Below are positions 1 to 11,614 of a stretch of 64,000 bases of DNA, piece by piece. Position 1 is the stretch's first letter. Every line of letters begins with the position of its first letter. Made by a program: the position numbers and the translations under genes. Under the pieces are notes generated by a model. The model saw only the letters and a list, made by a program, of their open reading frames with translations, did no database searches and had not been told where the DNA came from. The stretch covers positions 24,391,554-24,455,553 of the forward strand of contig CM020619.1 in assembly GCA_009829735.1 (NCBI GenBank). The letters are read 5' to 3'. This DNA is from Pyropia yezoensis. Taxonomy: Eukaryota > Rhodophyta > Bangiophyceae > Bangiales > Bangiaceae.

Positions 1-2
1 TC

Positions 3-206
3 TTCGTAGTGGCAGACGACGTGACGGTGGACCGAGCGGGGATTGAGCTGCGGGCGAGACCCGTGACAGTCGCGGCTGCCGATGCGACGGCAGCGACGAC
101 CGTGACAGCCCGGCGGCAGCGGGTCGATTGTGATGTTCGCCAAGAATCGTCGGAGGCGGCCAGTCTGGCGGCGGGAGTGGCGGCGGCGACTCTCGCTGCG
201 GGGGTG

Positions 207-277
<71 letters not shown>

Positions 278-3200
278 GCCGCCGCTGCCACTGCGCCCGT
301 CTTCTCCTGCCCTACCGGCCGGTCCGTCGGCACACACTGCCACACGCTTTGGGGAGGAGCTTGCGTCCGTGAGGCGTGAACGGGAGGCGAGCCTGGCCGC
401 TTCTCTGCGGGCCGATGAGGCGGCAGCGGCGGCGGCGGCTCGGTCGCCGGTGGTGCCATCTACGGCCGACGCGGTGATGTACGCCGCCCGGCTGGAGGCG
501 ACGCTCGCCTCGCGCGACGCCGACGCCGCCACCCTCCGCGCGGCTGTTGCGGCGCTGGCTGACGAGCGTGGCCGCGAGGCGGCGGTGCGGTGGACGCTCG
601 AGGCCCCGCGAGCGGAGCGGCCGGCTAATGCGGCGCGCATGCGCGGGGCGAGGGGTGGGGACCGCGCCGAGGCGGCCGGCGGTGGCCCGGGGGGGGACGG
701 CGGCGGAAGGGGCGGTTCCACCCCGGCTGCCATTCGCGCGTCATCCTCCCTGCGCTTGTCGTCGACTGGCGGCGTCGGTGGGTCGCGGAGAGGTGGGGAG
801 GAGCGGGCGGCACGGCGGGAGGAGCGGCGGCATTCGCTGGGCACCGCCGTGCCAGGGGGGCGCGGTCGCCGCCGACTGGGCGAGGTTCTCTTCTCGTCTG
901 CTTCAGGGGGGGTGCTTGGCGGCGCCGATGGGGGCAACGCCTGCAGGGTGCCCGCCGTGTCGGCATCGGCGGTGGCCGAGCCGGCGTCGCCGCCGTGCAC
1001 GCCATTGGCGTCTACGCCCCTGTTCCCGCTGCGCCCGCTGTCGGCACGGCCGCGGACGCCTCGGCGGGGAGGCCAGGCCGGCAACCGCAGCGGCGACGGC
1101 AGGAGCAGCAGTGTCGGGCGGGGGGATGACAGCTCTGGGGGTAGCCGCACGAGTGACGATGGGCATGACAGTCACTATTACGACACGAGCGGCCGCCGCA
1201 CGGACCGTACCCACCGAGGTGGGAGCGACTACCCGTACAGCGAAAACCGCACTCGCAGTGGCGGCAGCGGGTATGTGCAGGTCCCCATGTCAAGCGATGA
1301 CGACGGGGACACGCCCTACACCTGGCGCGCGGGTGACACCACCGGCCGCAGCCGCGAGACAGGGCTCACTCCCGGCACGCCATCCTCCCCCTCTGTTAAT
1401 AGCGGCGGCCGCGGGGTTGGCCCCCGCCGCCTCTTCCACCGCCGCCCCGCCCGGATGCGGGCGGCGCCCGCTGCGAGGCTGGGCCCGCTGCGGCGGCCGT
1501 CGTTGGTGGCAGTGGCCGTTTTGCTGACGCTCACCGTCCCGCTGGCGGTTGTGCGACTGGCTGTAGACGGCGACGACCCGGGTATGGGGGTGCGAGGCGT
1601 CGGTGACACCATCCGCCAAGCGTCGGCGCACATGCTTAACAGCTGGTCGCCGGTGTCGCTGCCGGCCCTCCCATCGCTGTCAGCGTTGTCGGCGCTGGCC
1701 GACCGGTCCATGTCGGCAGCGGCGTCGGCGGGGGGGGCCATCGTCGGTCGGACGACGCGAGCGGGAGCGGGGTCGCCGTCCGTTCCGGGGGCGCTACCAC
1801 CCCCAGTGACCGGCAGTCTCGGCGCCGACGGTGGTGGTGGCGGTGGCGGCGGCGCAGCAGCTGCGGGCCCTCTGCCTCCTCTCGCAGTGCCGCCCACCGA
1901 CACGAAAGGTGGGGCGTGGCCTGTCGACACGGCCGGGGAGGTCCAGGAGGTGGATCCCCCCGCCGACGGCATCGTGTCGCTTGCCTCCCTCCTATCCGGC
2001 CGCTTTTCGACGCTCCTCGCCCCCGCCCTGCTCTCCCGTGCCCCTTGGCTTTTCCCCCCGGTCCCGTGCAGCCGCCCCCGGCTGGCGCTGCGGCTGGGCG
2101 ACGAGGACCATCCGCTGCCTGGCACCCTCCGGCTGCTACGGTCCTGTGAGGGGCCGCCCGCCGCCAATGGCGGCGGCTGCGAGCCCGACCTGTCGGCCCA
2201 CATCCCCGACATGCGGCGGGTGCACGTGGCGCTACCTCTCCCCGCGGTGCCGCCGGGGCTCCTCACCGTCTACCCGTCGGGCCGCCCGGGGCTTTATGAC
2301 GGGCAGGTTGGGGCGGACGAGGCAGCGGGGGAGCTGGCGGCCACGGTTGTGTGGCGTCTCGAGGATGACGGGGTGGTGGTGGTCGCCCGGGGGTGCGCGG
2401 GTCTGAGCGCCGCCGACGCGGGGGGGGCCGAGGCGGGGCGGGCGTTTACTGTGCGGGAGCTGCGGAGCCTGGGCGCGAGCTGGGGCAGCGGAGGGGCCCA
2501 GGCGGTCAAGCGAGTGTTTTCGGGGGAGGTGGTGGCCGCGGCGGGCGCGGTCGCGCCCTCCAGGGGGGGGAGGGACGCGAGGGTGGGGGGGGTTGATGCG
2601 GACCTGGCCGACGAGGAGGGAGACGGTTGGGGCAGGGGCGGGGGAGCGGCTGCACCGGCGGCCGTGCCTCTGCCAGCGGCAGCGGTGGCCCCTGCTGGTG
2701 GGGTGCCAGGGGGGGGGGCAGCGAGAGGACCCCCACCGGTGGGGCTTGATGGGGGTGGCGGGGGGGCAAGGGCGCCGGCACCGCCGCTCGTTGGGGAGAG
2801 CGCCGGCGAGCTGGCGGGCGTGCCCGCCATGCCGCCGCCGCCGTCGATGGCGGTGGCCCCTGCGGCGGCGGCGGCGGGTGTCAACGTGCCGACGGCCGCC
2901 GGCGACGGCGCGTCGGCGGTCCCGGACGGCGCAGCGGCGGCCGTGAGCTCACCTCAGCGGGCGAGTGGCCAGTGGGGCGGCTCGGCGTCGGGGGTGGGTG
3001 GCCTCCTCGTGGTGCCTGTGGCTGTGCCAGAGGGTGAAGCTCGCAGTGGGGGCGGCGGCGGCGGTGGCGGTCAAGGCGACGGTGGCGGGGGCAGCGGCAC
3101 CAGTAGTGGCGTCTACGACTCCGGCGGCAGTGGCGGCGGCGACGGTGGTGACGGCGTTGACGGGGACAGCGGCGGCGGGGACGGCGGCGGTGGCTGGCCC

Positions 3201-3665
3201 GACGGCGGCGCCGCGGCGATTGCGCGGGACGCCGCGGCGCTGTCGGCCGACGCGGCGGGGCTGGCGCGGGACGCGGCCGCCGCGGCGGCCACGCCCACCG
3301 GCGGCACTGCTGGGGGTGGCCTTGCCGCGGGCGCGCCAGTGGCGGCAGTGACGGCGGCGGCGCCGCCCGTCCCGCCGCTGCCACCGCTGGGGCAGCAGCC
3401 ACCCATGGGCGCTAACGGGGGCGTGCCGACGGCAGTGGCAGCCACCAGCGGTGGCGAGCCGGTGCGCGCATTGCCTCCCGGCGGCGACAGCCGGCCGCCG
3501 CCGCCGCGGCAGGCGGTGGCAGCGGACGGCGGCGGCGGCGGCGACGATGCTGTGGTGGGCCCACGGCTGCCGTCGTTGCCCCTGTGGGCGCAGGCGCAGC
3601 ACGAGGCGGGCGTCAGTGCTGTGGCCGCCGCGCAAGCCGCGACCGAGGCGGGTCACCGCTTTTGA
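3..3665 (+). CDS. Large low-complexity Ala/Gly/Pro-rich protein with one membrane segment, 5' partial
   Basis: I do not recognise a family. The frame is open from the left edge to a TGA at 3663-3665. There is no in-frame ATG before 477, so the true start is probably upstream of the window. Residues about 68-92 (numbered from the GTG at 9) are a pure polyproline run encoded by a (CCG)n tract. Residues about 120-190 are Ala/Arg/Glu-rich and probably helical. One hydrophobic segment at about residues 497-518 would span a membrane. The rest is Gly/Ala/Ser-rich and presumably disordered. The unbroken frame of more than 1,200 codons through sequence of this GC content supports a real gene, but GC-rich DNA has few stops, so the evidence is moderate. 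No intron is evident. Confidence 0.5.
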
Positions 3666-4892
3666 GGGGGCTGGCGGTGGGATCCCACCTCCCGGGACGG
3701 AGGGTGGGGGGCGCCGGGGGGGGTGGGTTGGGAAAGAGGGGGGGGAGCGTGTGTTGGGGGTGGCATGCTGCCGGGGCGGCTCATGGCCTGCTGCCTCCAC
3801 ACATGCCGCTGGGGTGGTTGGGTGTGTGCCCCGCGGCTTGTCTCGTATTGGTTTAGTGTGGTGTCGGTGTGGCGCCCGCGTTACTTTTTCTCTTCTGTAC
3901 ATACAGTCTAACGCGGGGTGCTGCCAGCACCAATATTTCTGTTCTTTTGTCATGTTCTTTCTGGCGGCCCCCCCAACAACGAGACAAAGGGAGGCCGCCC
4001 CCCGCCGCCCCCCGCCGCTCCCCCGCTCACCCGTCCACGCCGCCACCCCCACGTCCCCACCCTCTACCGCTGTCCCCACCGCCCCTCTGCCGCTGCCAGC
4101 GCCACCCGTTCCCGCCGCCACTGCCACTGCCGCCGCCAGACCACCGCCACCACCGCCGCCACGGGCGGTGTCGCCACCCGCCAAAAGAACGCAGCTTCCC
4201 CCCCATTTCACCCACCGTCGCACCGCCACCCACCCCCCGCCACCGCCCGCCCAGAGGCAGCGGCAACGACCATGGCGACGACGACGACAACGGGGTCGGG
4301 GCGGCGGCGGCGCGGGCCTTCCTTTTCAGCTCTTGAAGTATGGTTTCCACGAGATTGACGAAAAAGAGAAGAATAAGAAACGTGGCATCGGATCACGGAT
4401 GCCCTCCACACCGCGCGTCGGCTTCGCGGTAAATAAGACTCGCGTCGAGGCGGATGGGCTGCGTGTGCTTCCGGTTGCGTGGACGCCCGCGTGCTTCCAC
4501 CCCCTCCCCCCGCGCCCCCCCCCCCACCAGCTTGACTGCGCCCTGTTTGCAAGTCAGGCGGCCTCGCTGCAGCCGCCCGGTGTGGCGCCCGACTGTCCGT
4601 TCCTCCCTGGCGGCGCGGGCGGGCAACGAGTTGAGGATCTCACACGGCCGCCGCTCCTCTGCCCAGTTGCTTGGAACCTCTCCCCCACCTCCTTCCACTC
4701 TCCCCACTGCCACGCCGCCCCTTCTCCACACACCCCCTCTCGACTCTCCCCCCATCTCCCCTCGAACTCCTTCCCTGGTTCCCCACTTTTCGCGGCTGCT
4801 CTCTTTCCCCGGTACACTCCCCACCGCGCTTGCGGCTGCTCTCTGCTCCCCGGTGACCGCCCCCGTCGCGCTCGCGGCTGCCCTCTTCCCCC
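3666..4892. other. Intergenic region, no gene supported
   Basis: Pyrimidine-rich GC-heavy spacer between two plus-strand genes. I see no conserved coding frame. Positions about 4789-4888, just before the next start codon, hold three imperfect copies of a unit of about 47 bp with the core GCGGCTGCTCTCTTTCCCCGG. They could be promoter or 5'-UTR elements. Confidence 0.4.
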
Positions 4893-6241
4893 ATGGCGGC
4901 GGGTGCGTTTATGGGTCCCGTAGTGGTGGCGCGCCCGCTGCGCGCCCGCCCCTTTGTCGGTGGCGGTGCCGGCAATGGCGGCGGCGGCAGCGGCGGCAGC
5001 AGCCACCTGGCCGCCTGTCGACCAGCCACCGCGTGGCGGCGGGCAGCCGCCGCCGCCGCCGCCCCTCGCTGGACGGCCGCGGCAGACGGGGTGGGCGGTG
5101 GGGGCGGGCCGGGCGGGGCGGCCGGTGGTGGCGACGGAGGGGGCGGCGGGGATACGCTGGGCAAGTCCATTGCCAAGGTGCTGGAGGTGTCGTACCGCAA
5201 GGTGTGGCTGCGGCTGATGACCGTCGGGACGGGTGAGGAATACGTACGTTGAGGGGGTGGGGGTGGCTCGTGTGCAGGGGGGGAGGAGTTTGGGGGGGTG
5301 GGGAGTTTGGCCGCGGTCCCACCATGGCCGGCAAGCCCTGGGGGGGGGGACCCGTGCTGTATGGAGGGGAGTGAGAGGGCGTGGGGGAGCGTCGGGGGCA
5401 CTCGTGGGTGCGCCTGCCAGAGAGACACTGCTGCCGTGGCCGCGCGCGCGGTGACCGCGGGACGAAGGGTGCCCCGTTGGGACTACCTTGCTGCAGGGTG
5501 GTTCCGCCGTGCCTGCGGGCACCTGTGGGCCTGCCACAGATGGCACTGCTGTCGTCTGCTCATGCATTTACACTGACGCCCGCCACGCCCGCCTCCTCTC
5601 TGGCTGCCCCCCCCCCCCCCCTCCTGCTGCTCCCTGCCCCCTCCCTCCCTTCTGAACAGGAGAGCGCCATCCAAGAGTTCATCATCGGCGCCGTGTCAGC
5701 CTACAAGTCTGGCTACTCCCTAGCCGCGTTGGCGTTGGAGCTCAAGCAGAACGAGGTCCGCACCGGCGACGCCGCCCTCGACGCCTCCCTCCGCCTGTCA
5801 GACCGGGAGGAAGCCACCCGCAGGGTGTGGCTCCTCCTCATCTACCTGACGCTGGCGGCCAAGGCGTTTGAGCCGTCTGCCGGGGTGGACCCGGCGTCGC
5901 TGCTGTCGGGCGCCGAGACCGCCGCCGTCGGCCTCGAGGTGCTCACCGACGCGGGCGACGGGGGCGGGGGCGAGGGGGGGGACCCCGCCGCCGCCGCCGC
6001 CCCACGGTCACCCCCCCCTGACGGCGCCGAGGCGGTGGACCGCTTCCGCGGCCTGGTGGCAGACGTGACTGCGGCGGCGGCCAAGGGGTACACCCTGGAC
6101 TCGCTCAAGCTGGAGCAGAGCCTGGCGCTCCGTGCCGGGGAGCAGGGGCTCAGCGCCGCCGAGGCGAGCGTGCGCAGCCAGTTTATGCGCATCATCTTTC
6201 TCACCGCCCGGATGGTCACGCCCAAGACGCAGGGCGCGTGA
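4893..6241 (+). CDS. Two-exon hypothetical protein, probably plastid-targeted
   Basis: Exon 1 runs from the ATG at 4893 to 5243 (117 codons). The intron at 5244-5659 starts GTACGT and ends AACAG. Exon 2 runs 5660-6241 with a TGA stop. Both junctions are phase 0, giving about 310 residues. The N-terminus is rich in Ala, Arg and Gly with almost no acidic residues, as in a transit peptide. The conserved-looking core starts at about residue 90 (KSIAKVLEVSYRKVWLRL) and continues across the splice into a helical region (ESAIQEFIIGAVSAYKSGY, then RVWLLLIYLTLAAKAF). A second helical block near the C-terminus is basic. A disordered Gly/Pro linker separates the two. I could not assign a family with confidence; plastid location is inferred from composition only. 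Confidence 0.6.
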
Positions 6242-6617
6242 CCGACCGGGTGGGGTAGGGGGTGTGGCCGGGTGACAATGGGGGGGGTGAAAACGCGATC
6301 AGGGCGACCGCACGGACGAGGGTTGGGGGTGCCGGTCGTGTCGGTGCTGGAAGAATGGGGGAGTCGGGGTGGCTTTGCGTGGGGTGCGCCTGCTCTTGCC
6401 AGGGGTGCTTTCATTCTCTTTTTTTTGCGCCTGACGTCTACGCGTGACGGGTTTTTCCTCCCTGCCCCCGATTCCTCGGTCTGCCTTTTTTTCTTTTCCT
6501 TTCCTTCTTTTCCTGTGTGCCCACCCGCTGGGGTGTGTGCCCGTCCGCGGCCCCTCTTCCCCCCGCTGCGCCCCCCCCCCGTGGCATTGCCCTCCTGGCG
6601 GGGGCGCGGGGAGAGCC

Positions 6618-7800
6618 CTACGGGTCCCCCCCCCCCCCCCCCGTGTCCTCCCCAGCCGTCACGGTCACGGTCACCCCCGGGAGGAACGGCAGGAGCTGGG
6701 CGGCCAGCTTGGCCAATGCCCCCCCCCCGCCGTCATCATCGTCCACGGCGTGGAGGGCCAGGGTGCGGAGGGCGGCCGCCCGGCGTAGCGGCTCAAACGG
6801 CCCCGGGTGGAGGTGGCTGCTGCTGTCGGCCACCACCGCCAGGCGGGCCAGGCCCCCGCCCGCCGCCGCCGCCGCCGCCGCCCCGCACGGCGACGCTGCG
6901 ACCGCCGCGGTGGCCGCCCACACCACCGCCCGCCAGCGGCCGTCGGTCGCCCGCCGGCGGCACCCCCCGTCGTGGAGATGGAAGGTGAGGGCGTTGAGGC
7001 GGGGGGGGAGCGCCCACGCGCCCGGCCGCAGCAGCGCGGCGGGAAAGGCGCCCACGTTGACGCCCAGCACCAGGGTGCGCAGGGCGCCCAGGGCGGCCAG
7101 GTGAGGGAGCAGCCCCGTCGCGGTGCCCCGGCGGGGCAGCGCCAGGTGCACAACGTCGGTCGCGGACCGCGGGGCGATGGCGAGCGCCGTCCAGTCGGCC
7201 GCGTCGAGCGCCACCCCCCCCGCAGGGTGAGGGTGGCGGGCAGGCGGGCGCCGCCGAGGAGGGCGTCGACGAGCCCGTCGAGCGGCCGCACCGGCGGCTC
7301 GTCGGCCCACCAGTTGTAGGCCGCCCCGCCCTCTGGCGGCGGCCCGTCCCCGCCGCCGCCGTCGACGGCCAGGCGGGCCAGCGCCCGGCCGGCGAGGAGC
7401 GGCGGGAGCCCCCGACGGGCGTGCCCCCCCCCGCCCAGTCCACCCCCACCGCCACCCGCTGGAGGCCCCGCCACGCCCCACGACCGGCCCGTAGCGCGTC
7501 GCCAGCGGCGCCCGACAGGCCGTCACGGAACGCCACGTCCCGCACGGCGGGGCAGGCGGCGGCCAGGGCGGCAGCGTCGATGGCGCAGGTGGCGCCCCCG
7601 CCCAGGCCAATGGCCAGGGTGGCCACACCGGGGAGGCCGCCGCGGACGTGGCCGAGGAGGGTGGCCAGGGTGCCCGCCGGCCAGACGCCGCCCGCGCCCA
7701 CGGTCAGCGTCAGGGATCGCAGGGTGGGGGCGGCGGCGGCTAGGCCCGCAACCAGCGGCGCAGCCAGCGCGGGAGGGGGGGGGGGCAGGGGCGGCGGCAG

Positions 7801-7833
<33 letters not shown>

Positions 7834-8691
7834 TGTTGCCGCCGCCGTCGTCGCTCCCGGGGGCGTCCCCCCGCCCTCCTCTCTTTCTCCCACCGAAAAG
7901 TCCACCGTGACGAGGTGGGGGGGCCCGCCGGCGCCGCCTGCGGCGGCCGCCACCGCCGCCACCGCCACGCTGCTGGTGGAGAGGCGGGCCAGCCGGGGGG
8001 CACCCGCTCTGAGGGCGTCCCCCACCGCCCGCCACACCGCCGCGCGGGCGGCGGGGGGAGCCGCGCAGGCGGGGGCGACGCCGACGGGCGCGGGGGGCTG
8101 GTCGCACGGCCCCGGCGGGTCGTGGCCGTCGAGTAGCGTCACCCGCTGTAGGCCGCCGAGGCGGCTCAGCAGCTGCACCGCCGCGGGGAGGGCGGTGGCC
8201 AGCGACCGGTGGGGCCCCCCGGCGGCGGCGAGGGCGGCGGCGCCACGGGCCCCCGCTCTCGGCCGCCGCCACCCCCCCCGTCTCCGCCGCCGCAGTCATG
8301 GATGACGCCGCCGCCGCCGCCGCCGCCGCTGCTGCCGCCGCCGCCGCACAGTCCACACACCAGGGGAGGGTGAGAGCGGGGCGCGCGTCATTGACCGCCC
8401 GCCGTAGGCGGCGGCACACCCGCCCCGCGGGCGCCGCCATCTGCGTGCCACCCGCCCACAGCGCCGAGGCAACCTGCCGCAGGCAGTCGTCGGCAGGTCC
8501 AGCAGGCGCACCTCGCCGCCGCCGCCCTCACTGGCCGCACGCCCTGTAGGGGGGGGGGCGGGCGGCACGGCGGGGACTGTGGGGAAGATGGTGGTGGTGG
8601 CGGTGGTGGTGGTGGGGGCGGCGGACGCTGTAGAGGTGGCAGTGGGCAACGGGCTTGTGGCGCCGGCGGCGGTGGCGACGGCCGTGGCCAT
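6618..8691 (-). CDS. F-box/LRR-like protein, frame broken at homopolymers
   Basis: The probable start is the ATG at 8691 (reading leftwards), followed by an Ala/Thr-rich leader. An F-box-like stretch follows: LDLPTDDCLRQVASAL, then CRRLRRAVNDARPALTL, like the Leu-Pro start and Cys-Arg-x-Leu of F-boxes. Downstream are Leu-rich units such as LQRVTLLDG, LRSLTLTVGAGG, VATLAIGLGGG, LQRVAVGVDW, ALRTLVLGVN and ALRTLALHAVDD, spaced like irregular leucine-rich repeats. The stop is TAG at 6618-6620. The coding signal changes frame at least three times, near 8215, 7425 and 7215, each time at a run of C or G. Sequencing indels are therefore more likely than a pseudogene. If real, the protein would act as a substrate adaptor of an SCF-type ubiquitin ligase; that role is family inference. 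Confidence 0.5.
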
Positions 8692-8810
8692 GTTCCCTTC
8701 ACTTGCCGGTGAAAAAACGAGGAAGGTGGTCGGGGGCGAAGGAGGGAAGGGGGGCGAGCGGTGCCCGTTGTGCGTCCCGGCGCAGGGCGAAGGAGGCCAC
8801 AGCGGCGGTG

Positions 8811-8832
8811 GCGACAGCGGCGGCGGCGGCGA

Positions 8833-8864
<32 letters not shown>

Positions 8865-8912
8865 GCGGCAGCGGCGGTGGCAGCGGCGGCGGCGGCGGCG
8901 GGGGCGGCGGCC
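8811..8912. repeat. (GGC)n microsatellite
   Basis: About 100 bp of near-perfect GGC/GCG triplets upstream of the minus-strand F-box-like gene. In the F-box gene's orientation it lies in the promoter or 5'-UTR region. Confidence 0.8.
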
Positions 8913-9569
8913 TTATCGGGCACGCGGGCAATGGAAGGGCGGGCGGGGAAAGCAGGGGCGCGCCGGTGGGAAAGGGGGGCCCCGATCCCGGCGACGGCGG
9001 ACGCACCTGACAGGGGCGCCCCCGGGTGCGCGGGGAGGGGGGGCGGGAAAAAACAGTGGCCGCAGGGTGCGCGGGGTGGCGGCGTGCCGGGGGGCCGGGC
9101 GCTTCCCCCTGTTGGGCACGACCGCGTTTTATTGGCGGGGAGGGGTGACCACAACGTGGCGGGCGAGAAGGCCTTCTTCGTAAGGAGTGGGGCGGACCGG
9201 GGGCGGGGGCGGGGGCCCCCACGGCGGGGGGGACGAGCCGCGCGGAGGGAAAGGCGTATGTATGTGGGCGCGCGCCGTACCCCCTGGGGATGCGGGAGGT
9301 GGTGGGGTGGGGAGGAGGGGGGGGGGGGGGTGAGGGGGGGCGTGGCAGGCACGCGCCTGCGGCTTTCACACCGACGTCACACGAAGTGGGAGGGAGGATC
9401 CTCTTGTATTTACTGTGTGCGTGTGCGCAGCGAGCCACCGCGGCCGTATGGATGGGGCGCGGGCCTGCGCGGGAGCGCACCTCCCCCCCCCCCTCGTCGG
9501 GGAGGTACATAGGTGGGTGAGGCACGGGAAGCCCCGCTGTGCGCTGTGCAGCCAGCAACTAGATATGTA

Positions 9570-9630
9570 CAGTATGGCGATGTTCTGAAGAATGATGAGA
9601 CCTGAGAAAAGCTCACAGCAGGTCACAGCA
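9570..9630 (+). repeat. Left terminal inverted repeat of the giant element
   Basis: Pairs with 22981-23046. It ends with the doubled motif GCTCACAGCA GGTCACAGCA. The core GCTCACAGCA recurs at 9867-9876, 9979-9988 and (second copy) 11646-11655, which suggests subterminal binding sites for the transposase. Confidence 0.7.
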
Positions 9631-9947
9631 GAAGTCCCGCAATTGTCAGCGCTGTAAATTTCACGCGCGCGTTTTTATTGGCTACTCAGATGATGTTGCC
9701 ACAGACGGCTGCAACGAATCGGTCTGAGGTGCAAAGAGAGGCGGATCGACGCACAAAGTGAAGGACGTCTGACAAGGCGCTGGCCACGTGGGCCAGAAAC
9801 CCGGATCTGCACCCTCCGTCCAGTTCGTTCGGATCTGTTGTGAACTGCCCAGACCTGCTGTGACATGCTCACAGCAAAAACCCAGAACAATGGAGGCGAT
9901 CACGCTTCTCTGATTGGTCCCTGAGCTCGGACCGGGATCCTCTTCTG

Positions 9948-11114
9948 CTCCGGGCAGCTGCCCGGATTGCTGTGAAGGGCTCACAGCAGCCACAGCAGCA
10001 GTATTGCAATGATGAAGTCCTTCCCACGTGGGCACAGCAGCACAGCACAGATCGAGTGACGTGGCAAAGGTGCCCTCCGCCCTTCTTTCCACTTCATCTC
10101 CCCTGCTTGGTCTCTGCCTTCCCGCACTGACGTCTTCCTTGCGACCGCCCCCCGCATGTGCACAGAGCAGATGAGAAAGGACAGGCCGGGTCTGTCGCCA
10201 GGCTACCGCTAACCGCCCCCTCTCCGGGAACTTATGTCGCCAGCCCAGCGCGGGCTGGACGCCTCTCCACGCTCGCGGGATGGAGAGACAACCCCCACTT
10301 GGCACGATCGCTGCCGGCTGCCCTGGCTGCGATTAATGGTCCAACGGGCCGTAGGAAAGAGGACAGCTTGTCGCCAGAGGTGCAACCAGTTCTGGAGCTC
10401 TAAAACATGACAAAACGCCTCTCTTGATGTCTCCACGGACTGCTACTGATACGGCTGCTGTTGCTGCGAGGGTTCTGAGCAAATAAACACCAGTCTGGCC
10501 CCAGCCCCCTGCGCGACAGGCGGTGGAGCCCTTACGGCTCTGTTTTGCTCTTTCACGGCAGCCCTGCACAGGCCCGCAACCGTGAGGGCCGAACCCTACA
10601 GTTCTGAATCCTACGTGCCGCACCGCGAGGCTGGTACCGGTGGGAGCGCCCCGCCCTTTCCCCAGGTCCCTGCCCGGCGTGCCGGCAGGATCGCGAGTGA
10701 GGGACACCCAGTACCCTCGCGGTTCACAGCGCTCGGGCAGTCCCGTCCCGCCTTTGCCTCCGCTCGTGTCCCGGGAGGCGGCCGGCGGGATACGAGCCAA
10801 CCAAGGGGGCGCCGCGAAGCGTTTTGGCGCTGCGACTGACGCAGCACTGCCGTTCAGGGGCACTCGGCGCCGCCCCCCCGCCCCGGTACTTTCGTGTTTT
10901 TGGAGCCTTTTGAGTGCTTTTTTGAAGTGTCTCAGGTGAAAGCACAACGAAGGCTCCGATCTTTCAAGCGCGATGCGCGTCAGCCCTCATTGTCAAAAAG
11001 AACGATCAGCGTCCCAACGCTTTTCCCAACGCTGGTCTTGGGCAACTCACAGAGAGCCAGGTCCCAGATTCTCCAAAGCGACCTGACTTGGAGCAGAACG
11101 CCGGCGCCAAACGT
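9948..11114 (+). repeat. Direct repeat, copy 1, ending exactly at the assembly gap
   Basis: Nearly identical to 11615-12786. The differences are mainly single-base indels in homopolymers. Copy 1 ends at the last base before the N run. This is the pattern of two overlapping contig ends that were not merged. Confidence 0.85.
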
Positions 11115-11614
11115 NNNNNNNNNNNNNNNNNNNNNNNNNNNNNNNNNNNNNNNNNNNNNNNNNNNNNNNNNNNNNNNNNNNNNNNNNNNNNNNNNNNNNN
11201 NNNNNNNNNNNNNNNNNNNNNNNNNNNNNNNNNNNNNNNNNNNNNNNNNNNNNNNNNNNNNNNNNNNNNNNNNNNNNNNNNNNNNNNNNNNNNNNNNNNN
11301 NNNNNNNNNNNNNNNNNNNNNNNNNNNNNNNNNNNNNNNNNNNNNNNNNNNNNNNNNNNNNNNNNNNNNNNNNNNNNNNNNNNNNNNNNNNNNNNNNNNN
11401 NNNNNNNNNNNNNNNNNNNNNNNNNNNNNNNNNNNNNNNNNNNNNNNNNNNNNNNNNNNNNNNNNNNNNNNNNNNNNNNNNNNNNNNNNNNNNNNNNNNN
11501 NNNNNNNNNNNNNNNNNNNNNNNNNNNNNNNNNNNNNNNNNNNNNNNNNNNNNNNNNNNNNNNNNNNNNNNNNNNNNNNNNNNNNNNNNNNNNNNNNNNN
11601 NNNNNNNNNNNNNN
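11115..11614. other. Assembly gap of 500 N
   Basis: Exactly 500 undetermined bases, a round number typical of a scaffold gap of arbitrary or estimated size. It is flanked by the two copies of one 1.17-kb sequence. Confidence 0.98.
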
